Source: Stieleria bergensis
GTDB lineage: Bacteria > Planctomycetota > Planctomycetia > Pirellulales > Pirellulaceae
Assembly (NCBI GenBank): GCA_007745635.1
Contig: CP036272.1
Span: 3,155,124-3,219,123, forward strand
Length of the DNA stretch: 64,000 bases
Direction: 5' to 3'
Shown here: positions 26,267 through 34,597 of the stretch, piece by piece
How the letters are laid out: the number at the start of each line of letters is the position of its first letter
Numbering within the stretch: position 1 is the stretch's first letter
Made by a program: the position numbers and the translations under genes
Notes under the pieces: model-generated
What the model saw: only the letters and a program-made list of their open reading frames with translations
The model's database searches: none
What the model was told of the DNA's origin: nothing

Positions 26267-27463
26267 GTGCCAGATTTCTTTCAACACAATTTAATCACGA
26301 CGATTCACGATTTGCGCACCAGCGAGCTGGATCAACTTGAAGAGATGATGCGCAGCGCCACGCGACACTCCAATGTCGGTTTGGTTCTGCCGGTGACGGC
26401 CTCGGACATGCGAGCGGAACCGTTTGATCGAATTGTGCAAGAACTCTCGGCGGCCGATTACGTTGACACGATCGTCGTCAGTTTGGGTGTCGCACCAGAC
26501 GAATCGGACTACCAGGAAACGCTCCAGAAGGTGGCTCCGTTGGGCGATCGCTGTAAGGTGCTTTGGACAGATGGTCCCAAGGTGCAAGCTCTGTATCAAG
26601 AACTGATTGATGCTGGCTTGCCGCTGTCGACGCCTGGGAAAGGGCGAAGTGTGTGGACCGCGTTTGGTTACCTGCTGGCGGATCCTCGAATCGATGTCTT
26701 TGTGTTGCACGATTGTGATATCGTGGACTATGACCGCACGCTGTTGTCGCGGCTATGCTTGCCCATGGTTGATCCGGCCTTGGACTTTGAATTTTGCAAG
26801 GCCTACTATGCTCGCGTGACGGACCGCATGCATGGTCGCGTGGTGCGTTTGCTGGTCGCTCCGTTGCTGCGAGCGCTGGTGCAGTTGTATCCCACCAATC
26901 GGTTTTTGGAATACCTGGCAAACTTTCGCTATCCGTTGGCGGGCGAGTTTTCGTTGACGCGCAACTTGGCCCGTTCTAACCGGATCCCCAGTGACTGGGG
27001 ATTGGAAGTGGGGACGTTGGCTGAAGTGTTCCGCAACACGTCACTGAAGCGCGTCTGTCAAGTTGACCTTTGCCGGTTGTACGAGCACAAGCACCAGTCG
27101 GCCTCGCTGGAGAACAAGCAGGCAGGGCTGATGAAGATGGCGATCGACATTCTGACCACCGTCTATCGGACTTTGGCTAGTCAAGGAATTGTCCTGACCA
27201 GCGACGCCTTCATCACCCTACGCAGTCTGTTCTTGAGGAGCGCCCAGGACTGCATCCGTCAGTACGCTGCCGACGCTCGCGTGAATAACGTGGCATACAA
27301 CCGCCATGACGAAGAGATCATGATTGATGCCTTCGCAAGTTGTATCACGACGTCCGCAGAGCTGTATCAGCTCGATCCTAATGGCGCCGAGGCGATTCCC
27401 AATTGGACTCGGGTCCGATCCGCGTTTCCGGATTTCACGGACCGGTTGCGAGACGCTGTCTAG
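26267..27463 (+). CDS. gpgS: GT81 glycosyltransferase, glucosyl-3-phosphoglycerate synthase-like
   Basis: A 398-residue GT-A type glycosyltransferase. Motifs recall GpgS of family GT81: PGKG (123-126), a metal-binding DCD (149-151) in VFVLHDCDIVDYD, the KAYYARVTDRMHGRVVRLLV phrase, and RYPLAGEFSLTRNLA with SDWGLEVGTLAEVF near the acceptor site. GpgS moves glucose from NDP-glucose to 3-phosphoglycerate, the first step to glucosylglycerate, an osmolyte or polysaccharide primer. Marine planctomycetes are known to make related solutes. Substrate cannot be settled from sequence; a mannosyl or other hexosyl acceptor remains possible. GTG start with TAGGAG. No phosphatase partner gene is adjacent. 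Confidence 0.8.
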   Translation: MPDFFQHNLITTIHDLRTSELDQLEEMMRSATRHSNVGLVLPVTASDMRAEPFDRIVQELSAADYVDTIVVSLGVAPDESDYQETLQKVAPLGDRCKVLWTDGPKVQALYQELIDAGLPLSTPGKGRSVWTAFGYLLADPRIDVFVLHDCDIVDYDRTLLSRLCLPMVDPALDFEFCKAYYARVTDRMHGRVVRLLVAPLLRALVQLYPTNRFLEYLANFRYPLAGEFSLTRNLARSNRIPSDWGLEVGTLAEVFRNTSLKRVCQVDLCRLYEHKHQSASLENKQAGLMKMAIDILTTVYRTLASQGIVLTSDAFITLRSLFLRSAQDCIRQYAADARVNNVAYNRHDEEIMIDAFASCITTSAELYQLDPNGAEAIPNWTRVRSAFPDFTDRLRDAV

Positions 27464-27697
27464 GTGATTGGCATCCCGTTTGGCGGGAAGACCTTCGTCA
27501 AACCAGCACTACAATCGGTCCGAAAAAAGCGTGAAATTGGCTTTCCCGAGTGCTCCGCAGCGGACAATCGGGCGGTGGACAGCTAGAATCGGGATCGTCA
27601 CAATCCCGGCGATTCACCTTGCGGAACGCATGCTGCCGTTTTGTCTGTTTCCGCTGGGTTGGCCAAGCTTTTCCGCCCCCAGATTTAATCTTCTCTG

Positions 27698-28507
27698 ATG
27701 CCAATTCAAATTCAGTGTTCGTGTGGCAAACGCCTGCAAGTCAAGGAGCAGTTTGCTGGCAAGGCCGTCAAATGCCCGGGCTGCGGCGCTGCAATTCAGG
27801 TCCCCGGTGGAGGCGCTGCAGCGGCGCCCATGGCAGCCCAAGCTGCCCAACCAATGCCTCCGCAAACACCAGCACAGCCGGCAATGAATCAACCAGCGCT
27901 GGGCAACTTGTTTGACGAAGAAGGTTTTGAAACCAACGTCAACTCGGCTTGTCCTGCTTGTGGTGCCACGATGGCTCCCAACGCAGTGTTGTGTACCGGT
28001 TGCGGCTTCAATCGATCGACGGGTGAACGGATTGGCGGTCACCAAGTCGCTGGCGTCGATGTGCCGCTGAGCGAAATGCAATTGCAGCGTGCCGAAGCCA
28101 ACATGAAGTCTGACGTTGAAATGCAGCGCCGCATGACCTCCGGAGCGGGACTGCCGTGGTGGGGGCTGTTGCTGATTTTATTCATCATGTTCAGCGGCGC
28201 CGGCTTGGGCGTGATCACTGTCATGCAGGTCACCGATGAAACGGGATCGATGGGCGGGTTCAACGCGCTGGCAACCTTCTTTGGTCTCTCCGGCACCGCC
28301 TGCGCCTTTGTCGCCTTTGGCGCCTGGGTCAAACTAATCGTTGAAGGATTCCGAGTGGATCAGACCAAAGGCTTTCTGTGCATGACACTGCTTTATCTCT
28401 TTGTCTTTGTGTTTGAGAAGCCCAAAGGACGACTCGGTCCGTTCATCATTTTGATTATCATGGCAGCTGCAGCTGGCGGGCTGTTCTTCCAAAGCAATCG
28501 CGTTTGA
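27698..28507 (+). CDS. Zinc-ribbon multi-pass membrane protein
   Basis: A 269-residue protein with two zinc ribbons: CSCGKRLQVKEQFAGKAVKC PGCG (about 8-32) and CPACGATM...CTGCGF (about 84-108). Gly/Ala/Pro/Gln-rich linker separates them. The C-terminal half has three to four membrane helices (about 150-270). Such zinc-ribbon plus TM proteins are abundant in planctomycetes and of unknown role; regulatory or envelope-structure roles are possible. No ribosome-binding site stands out before the ATG at 27698. Confidence 0.8.
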   Translation: MPIQIQCSCGKRLQVKEQFAGKAVKCPGCGAAIQVPGGGAAAAPMAAQAAQPMPPQTPAQPAMNQPALGNLFDEEGFETNVNSACPACGATMAPNAVLCTGCGFNRSTGERIGGHQVAGVDVPLSEMQLQRAEANMKSDVEMQRRMTSGAGLPWWGLLLILFIMFSGAGLGVITVMQVTDETGSMGGFNALATFFGLSGTACAFVAFGAWVKLIVEGFRVDQTKGFLCMTLLYLFVFVFEKPKGRLGPFIILIIMAAAAGGLFFQSNRV

Positions 28508-28723
28508 ACCGGCGTCGAAGACGCTTGATTCGCCGTGGAATCGTGCATCATGTGACATGTCAGCTGGCGTGATCGCCATGCGCTGTGAATCGGGCCGTTT
28601 AGATTGGCTGGGCGACTTCACAGGACTGATCAACTGGCGCACGGAAGCCGCCCACTGAAAACCGAAGGCCTGCCGCTGCGCGAAAGGCCCGCTTCCCTTC
28701 CCTCCTTTCCTCACCAACTCTTT

Positions 28724-30592
28724 ATGCCTGTCAAATCCCCCGACTCTTTGTCGTCCGCTCGTTCAAAGCTGACGAAGACAGACCGATCGTTCTTTCAAGC
28801 CCCGCTGACCCGGCTGTGTTGTTCAATCGCCGTGGTGGCTTGGTTGACGGTGGGATCGGCCTGGGCTGAGTCCAAGCAAACGCAACCGAATGTTGTGATC
28901 GTCATCACCGACGATCAAGGTTATGGAGACCTTTCCTGCCACGGCAATCCCATCCTGAAAACGCCACAGCTTGATCGCTTGCACTCCGAATCAGTGCGAC
29001 TGACCGATTACCATGTCGCACCCACTTGCTCGCCGACGCGTGCAGCGTTTCTGACCGGGCACTGGACCAATCGAACGGGTGTATGGCATACGATTATGGG
29101 ACGCAGCATGCTGCGTGAGAATGAAGTCACCATGGGCGACGTGTTCTCCGACGCTGGCTATCGAACGGGAATGTTCGGCAAGTGGCATCTTGGGGACAAT
29201 TTCCCCTACCGTCCGGAAGATCGCGGCTTTCAAGAAGTCATGCGGCACGGCGGTGGTGGCGTGGGGCAAACGCCCGATGTTTGGGACAACGCGTACTTTG
29301 ACGGCGCTTATTGGCATAATAGTCAGATCACACCGGTCAAAGGATTTTGCACCGATGTGTTCTTTGATTATGCGACCAAATTCATTCGCGATTCCGCCGA
29401 AAAGAAGGAGCCGTTCCTGGCGTACATCGCGACCAATGCTCCTCACGGTCCGATGCACTCGCCAGAGGAATTCAGCAAGCCCTACGTTGATCAAAAAGAG
29501 AATTTGGCCAACTTCTACGGGATGATTGCGAACATCGATCAGAACGTCGGTGAACTCCGTGAATTGCTGGACGAACTGAACATCAGTGACAACACGATCT
29601 TTATCTTTACCACCGATAACGGCACTTCGTCGGGTTCCAAAGTCTTCAACGATGGCATGCGCGGGGCCAAAGGCAGTGAATATGACGGTGGCCATCGTGT
29701 TCCATTCTTTGTCCACTGGCCTGAACAAGGGCTTGATGACGGGCGCGATGTCGACATGATTACCAGCTATGTCGATGTGTTGCCAACGCTGATTGAGATG
29801 TGTGGATTGACTGCACCAGAGAAAGTCAAATTCGATGGCGTCGACATCAGCACCTTGATCCAGGGCGGAGCCACTGAGTGGCCGGATCGTATCTTAGTGA
29901 CGGACTCTCAGCGGGTCAAAGATCCGATCAAGTGGCGCAAAAGCGCCGTGATGACGGATCAGTGGCGATTGTGCAACGGCAAAGAACTGTATGACATCAA
30001 CAAGGATCCCGGTCAAAAGACAAACGTCGCCGAGCAGCATCCAAAGGTCGTTGCCCGTCTGACCGATTTCTATGATCAATGGTGGGACGAACTTCTGCCA
30101 ACGTTCAAGCAGTCCACGGCGATTCATCTGGGCAATCCGGCTGACAACCCCGCTCGTCTGACCAGTCACGACTGGATCACCACGCGGATGACGCCTTGGA
30201 ATCAAAGCCAGGTTCGCGCGGCGATGAACGGTGACGCTAACACGGGCTTCTGGAACGTCAACATCACCAAACCCGGTACTTACGAATTTCGTCTCCGCCG
30301 CTGGCCGACCGAGATCGACAAGACCATCTCGACCGCAATTCCAGCCGGTTCGGGCGTTCCCGGTGCTCGCGCCTTTCGTGAGACTCCTGGCAAAGCGGTT
30401 TCAGCGGTTCGGGCGAATCTTCGCATTGCTGGCAAAAAGCAATCAGCGCCTTTGACTCCAGATCAAAAAGAAGTCAGCTTCAAATTGAAGTTTGCTGCGC
30501 CTCAAACCACTAAACTTTGGGCCGAGTTCCAGACGAAGAAAGATGAGATCTTCGGTGCCTACTTCGTTTACGTGGAATATCTTGGCCAATGA
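28724..30592 (+). CDS. Secreted sulfatase with C-terminal extra domain
   Basis: A 622-residue sulfatase. Signal peptide covers about residues 1-47 (ending GSAWAE; a long N-region). Metal pair in VVIVITDDQGYGDLS, and the formylglycine motif is CSPTR with Cys102. The C-terminus extends past the usual sulfatase end (after about residue 470) with a beta-rich domain of about 150 residues (NTGFWNVNITKPGTYEFRLRRW...), probably a carbohydrate-binding or sandwich domain. ATG at 28724 gives a standard signal peptide; an upstream in-frame start adds 40 unlikely residues. The TGA overlaps the ATG of the rhomboid gene (ATGA, 30589-30592), so the two are translationally coupled. Confidence 0.93.
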   Translation: MPVKSPDSLSSARSKLTKTDRSFFQAPLTRLCCSIAVVAWLTVGSAWAESKQTQPNVVIVITDDQGYGDLSCHGNPILKTPQLDRLHSESVRLTDYHVAPTCSPTRAAFLTGHWTNRTGVWHTIMGRSMLRENEVTMGDVFSDAGYRTGMFGKWHLGDNFPYRPEDRGFQEVMRHGGGGVGQTPDVWDNAYFDGAYWHNSQITPVKGFCTDVFFDYATKFIRDSAEKKEPFLAYIATNAPHGPMHSPEEFSKPYVDQKENLANFYGMIANIDQNVGELRELLDELNISDNTIFIFTTDNGTSSGSKVFNDGMRGAKGSEYDGGHRVPFFVHWPEQGLDDGRDVDMITSYVDVLPTLIEMCGLTAPEKVKFDGVDISTLIQGGATEWPDRILVTDSQRVKDPIKWRKSAVMTDQWRLCNGKELYDINKDPGQKTNVAEQHPKVVARLTDFYDQWWDELLPTFKQSTAIHLGNPADNPARLTSHDWITTRMTPWNQSQVRAAMNGDANTGFWNVNITKPGTYEFRLRRWPTEIDKTISTAIPAGSGVPGARAFRETPGKAVSAVRANLRIAGKKQSAPLTPDQKEVSFKLKFAAPQTTKLWAEFQTKKDEIFGAYFVYVEYLGQ

Positions 30593-31959
30593 TTTTTGTC
30601 CCCGTCGGCACCGACGCGCCGCTCTATCACTTGCCGATTACCACGGTCAGCCTGATCGTGGTCAATCTGGTAACGTTTATCGGCACGCTCGTCGCGCTCT
30701 ATAACGGGGACCTTAGCCCAGAGGGCTTCGAAGGCTTGATGGTTGACATGAGCACCGTGAACCCCGTGCAGTGGTTCACGGCACTGTTCATGCACGCGGG
30801 GCCGGGGCACCTGTTGGGAAATCTGGCCTTTCTGTTTGTCTTCGGCGTGGTGGTCGAAGGCAAAATCGGTAGCTTGCAAACTCTTGGTATCTATTTGTCG
30901 GCCGGAGTGCTGGTCAATGCAATCATGCAAGTGGTTGGATTCTGTGTCGGATCAGAAGCGTTCTTGTTGGGAGCTTCCGCTGCGATCAGCAGCCTGATGA
31001 TCATCGCGTTCTTTTGGGCACCCGAGAACGAAGTCACCTTCTGGTACTGGATCATGTGGATCATTGCCGGGACGTTTGAGGCCAGGATCTTAACGGTGGC
31101 CATTATCTATAACGTCCTTGACATCGCCTCGGTGTTTCTTTCCGGATTTGGCTTGTCGGGGTCGATGGGGCACTTGCTGGGCGCCGCATTGGGAGCTCCA
31201 GTTGCGGTCTGGTATTTGCGAACCGCTCGCGTGGATTGCGAAGGCTGGGATCTGATTACCAAAAATCCTTGGCTGCAACAGTATCCGATCTTGTACAGCG
31301 AGCGACAGCGCCAAGCAAATCAAGCCAACGAAAGGCAGGACGCGAACCCTATCGAAGAAGCGCTGCGGGTTACCGGCGGCGATGTAACGCTTGCAGGCCG
31401 CATTGGAATGAACTCCAATCAATCGAAACCGTCTGCTAGCCAGTCGCATCCTGTTGCTGGCAGTGGCGCCGCCGAAGCACGCGCGTCGGTACAGTCCAGG
31501 AAACGCGGCTTTGGGAGAGGAGACAAACAGCGGGTGCAGACCGACGCTTCGATCGCCAAACGTATCAAGCAAGCGCAAGCAGATTCCAGGTTGGGAGAGC
31601 TGGCTTCGGTTTTCAGTCAGAATCTAGCCGGGGCGGCGTCGTTGCCATCGGCTAACGAAGCGTTTCGACAAGCTGACGCGTTAGGATTGTCGATCGGCTT
31701 GTCGGAAGACCTGTTGATGCGCTATGCCAGCGCTCTGTCAGATGCCCAGCAATACATGGATGCGATTCGACCGCTGGCTGTCATTTTGGAACAGCAGCAG
31801 AGCTTGGCCAATCGAGCTGGCATCATGCTGACGCGAATTCAGTTGCAGGTCATGAAGCGACCAGATTTAGCGGCCAAAACGTTCCGTAAGATCAATCTGG
31901 AACGCTCTTCGGAACTGCAGCCTCATTATCAGCAGCTCAAGAGTCAGGTTCAAATGTGA
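30589..31959 (+). CDS. Rhomboid-family intramembrane protease with C-terminal extension
   Basis: A 456-residue protein whose first 210 residues form a six-helix rhomboid core: HLLGN at 74-78, catalytic GASA with Ser130, and catalytic His195 in GSMGHLLGAALG. An extramembrane C-terminus of about 245 residues follows with helical, TPR-like pairs (EAFRQADALGLSIG..., DAQQYMDAIRPLAVILEQQQ). Rhomboids cleave type-I membrane proteins within the bilayer. The start shares four bases with the sulfatase stop, suggesting that the protease may process or retain envelope proteins expressed with it; its substrates are unknown. Confidence 0.9.
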   Translation: MIFVPVGTDAPLYHLPITTVSLIVVNLVTFIGTLVALYNGDLSPEGFEGLMVDMSTVNPVQWFTALFMHAGPGHLLGNLAFLFVFGVVVEGKIGSLQTLGIYLSAGVLVNAIMQVVGFCVGSEAFLLGASAAISSLMIIAFFWAPENEVTFWYWIMWIIAGTFEARILTVAIIYNVLDIASVFLSGFGLSGSMGHLLGAALGAPVAVWYLRTARVDCEGWDLITKNPWLQQYPILYSERQRQANQANERQDANPIEEALRVTGGDVTLAGRIGMNSNQSKPSASQSHPVAGSGAAEARASVQSRKRGFGRGDKQRVQTDASIAKRIKQAQADSRLGELASVFSQNLAGAASLPSANEAFRQADALGLSIGLSEDLLMRYASALSDAQQYMDAIRPLAVILEQQQSLANRAGIMLTRIQLQVMKRPDLAAKTFRKINLERSSELQPHYQQLKSQVQM

Positions 31960-32011
31960 CGGGGCGGAGATCGGTGCAGGTTGTCACTGGCAAGTGGAAA
32001 AGGAGCCCATC

Positions 32012-34111
32012 CTACGACGCGGTGCCGGCAGATTGTTTTGCTTTTGCGTCTTGAAACTCTTTGAGTTGCCGGTTCAGCGAGGGATCGTGCGGTGAATTCT
32101 CAAGGGCTCGCTTTTGAGTCTTGATCGCGTTGTCCAGGTCGCCCAAAGCAAAGTAGCATCGAGCACAGGTGTCCTGTCTAGCGCCGATCTGATCACGTTC
32201 ACCACGTGGAGCAAGTTCGATTGACTTGAGACTGCGTTCGAGAGCCAGTTGGTAATTGCCTGTGGTGTTGCAAACCAGCCAGGCGTAGTCATTGAAGTAT
32301 TGGGCCAGCAAGTCGCGATAGAAGTTTCGATTCGCTGCGATCTGCGCCTCGGCGGAACGGATCTTCGAGTCATACGATTTGATGAAGCTGGCGATTCGTG
32401 ATTGGACGTAACTGGTGTACCCATTGTCCGAACCATCGTCCAGTCGATAGAGCTTGATCAGGATGTTAATGTCCGTGCTTCTCTTATCGAAAGCGGTCCT
32501 CAGGAGAGTTTTGGCTTCTTTGACCATTTGCGGGTCGTCTTGTCCCTTTTGCAGCAAGGCGTAGGCTTTCTCACGAGCAACAATGCTTTGGAAGTAGGAG
32601 GCTTTGACGAGCTTGCTAAGTTCCTGGTGTTTTTCGTGGTCTTTGCTTAATCGTTCCTCTGCATCCTTGAGCACATCGACTGCTTCCTGATGCCGTTGGT
32701 GTTGCGAATAGAATTCAGCGAGGTCGAAGGTGCCAATCAAGCCGTACTTGGTTTCGCTGCCGCCATGGTCAACGATCAGTTTGTACTCTGCCTCGGCCCA
32801 GTCAAACATGCCGCGACTTTCCAGCAACTTTGCTGTGAATCCATGCGTTTTGGCGAGATTGTCCAGCACTTGAGAGCTTGCGACTCCCGTTTCGTCATCC
32901 TTCTTTTCGGGGAAGGGAGACAACTTGCGAGCGGCCGAAGCGAGTGATTCGGCTTTGGCCTGCTGGCCTTGTTCCGCCAGTGCTTGGCCAGCGGAATAGA
33001 GCAGTTCTGCGTTCTTAGAGAACGTGAGTGGGTGCATCTGATACAGTTCGCTGACAACCGCACCCAGCCCGTTGTACAGCGCCCAATCGCAATGGTCTGC
33101 AAGGTCTTTGCTGGTCGGTGTGACCAAATCCAAATTGCTGACCGCCAGATCGGTCGCCGCCTGCACGCTGCCCTCGCGAGCCGCTCGCCCGGCAATGGTG
33201 CGAACCAATTCGGTGACAGAGGCCGCAGTGACCGCGGAATCCAGCCCTTTATTCAGTCGCCTCCGCTCGTTCTGGATCAGTCGTTCCCAGGGGGCAACGG
33301 TAAATTTGGCTTGCTGTAGATCGTTGGCGTAGGCGAGCAACCAAGTGGAGGTCAGTGAGCGGTCGTCCTTGAGCGTGGTTTGAATTTCCTTGGCCAGCGC
33401 AAGTCGCCGCTCGGGAGTCCCTTCGATGGGCTGTTTGATAATCAGCATCGCGGCGCGCTGGCGATTCTTTTGGGAGGGTTCAAAGCGAGCCAATCGAGCC
33501 AACGCGCTCAGCCCGTTGCGATCCGGAAGGCCAGCCAGAAGTTCGATGCGTGAGACGCGTTCTGCGGACGTGAGACTGCCGTAATCAGAGAGCAGTTCAA
33601 CCACGGGGCGAGGATCCGATGCCAGTGCCCAACGTGTGAAACTGGCCACCAGGTATTCAGCGGCAATGATGACTTCGGTGTTGTCGCTTTCTTGTTGGGC
33701 TCTCTGCAGGGCGTCAAAGGCCTCTAGCCCCAGCAGTCGCAAGCGTTGCTTGGCACGGCGTCGCGCATGGTAGCTGGGGCTTCCCAGATCTTCGATCAGT
33801 TCACTGACCGAGCGCTCGGCCGGCTTCCCCATCACTTGAACGGACTTGGACGGATCCAGACGCGATGGTGGAGATTTCTGGGCTGGCGTGCTGTTCTGGG
33901 CTGGCGTGCTATTCAGGGCAGGGCTTTCCTGGGCTGAAACCGCAGGCATCGACAGGGCGAGTCCAGTCAGCGCCACTCGCATGCTTCGCCAACGGCCTCG
34001 CGGACACCAGGCCGCCGCGATCCCCGGCAGCCGGTGAAACGCTGTGGAAAGCGACAAGGGCTGTTGATCCCCGGTACAAGTTGGGGGCGTTGAGGGCGTT
34101 GAACTCAGCAT
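32012..34111 (-). CDS. HEAT/TPR-like secreted protein
   Basis: A 699-residue protein. The N-terminal segment MRVALTGLALSMPAVSAQES (residues 44-63) looks like a signal peptide preceded by 43 residues; a start at ATG 33982 (M44) would be an alternative and is perhaps better. Residues about 100-260 form HEAT-like helical repeats, and the C-terminal half has TPR-like helical pairs (e.g. ARQDTCARCYFALGDLDNAIKTQKRAL). Such proteins usually serve as binding scaffolds. No ligand or enzymatic residues identified. Convergent with the rhomboid gene (52-base gap). Confidence 0.8.
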   Translation of the reverse strand: MLSSTPSTPPTCTGDQQPLSLSTAFHRLPGIAAAWCPRGRWRSMRVALTGLALSMPAVSAQESPALNSTPAQNSTPAQKSPPSRLDPSKSVQVMGKPAERSVSELIEDLGSPSYHARRRAKQRLRLLGLEAFDALQRAQQESDNTEVIIAAEYLVASFTRWALASDPRPVVELLSDYGSLTSAERVSRIELLAGLPDRNGLSALARLARFEPSQKNRQRAAMLIIKQPIEGTPERRLALAKEIQTTLKDDRSLTSTWLLAYANDLQQAKFTVAPWERLIQNERRRLNKGLDSAVTAASVTELVRTIAGRAAREGSVQAATDLAVSNLDLVTPTSKDLADHCDWALYNGLGAVVSELYQMHPLTFSKNAELLYSAGQALAEQGQQAKAESLASAARKLSPFPEKKDDETGVASSQVLDNLAKTHGFTAKLLESRGMFDWAEAEYKLIVDHGGSETKYGLIGTFDLAEFYSQHQRHQEAVDVLKDAEERLSKDHEKHQELSKLVKASYFQSIVAREKAYALLQKGQDDPQMVKEAKTLLRTAFDKRSTDINILIKLYRLDDGSDNGYTSYVQSRIASFIKSYDSKIRSAEAQIAANRNFYRDLLAQYFNDYAWLVCNTTGNYQLALERSLKSIELAPRGERDQIGARQDTCARCYFALGDLDNAIKTQKRALENSPHDPSLNRQLKEFQDAKAKQSAGTAS

Positions 34112-34597
34112 TTCACAGATTTCGCAGAGGTGTGGTGAACGTGAACGCGGGAGAAAAAAAATCGCAGGTCACATCCATTTTATCGATTTGAATCAGCAAA
34201 CTCTGCCTCAATCCCGCTTTTTTCTCGATCGGAGACAAGATTTACCAGGCTGAATCGAAGTTACATCGCGACGCAGAAGTCGCTACCATGTGCTTCGATT
34301 TAACAGTGAAATCACAACTTTGAAGTATGAATCAAAACACCCGATTTAGCTAGCGGCCAGTTGGTGAAGCGGTGCTGCTGCGGGACGTTGAATGCTGAGC
34401 GGTGAGCGTTTGCCCTCAGGGTTGTTCCGTTGGCATCACGCCTCCATCGCGACGTTTTGTCAGGAGATCAGGCAAGCAGACCGGTGCCGTTGGCACGCTT
34501 ATTTCGGGTTCTGGTCAGTGAGCCCCGGGAGCCTGCCCGTTTTGAAGTACCATTGAAATGCCGTCTGCTTTACGGATCCGTTTTTTTAAGATCATTT
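34112..34597. promoter_or_regulatory. Divergent intergenic region
   Basis: 486 bases separate two divergent genes. The part at 34140-34340 is relatively A/T-rich (several poly-A/T stretches), so promoters may be here. No RNA or repeat was identified. Confidence 0.35.
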
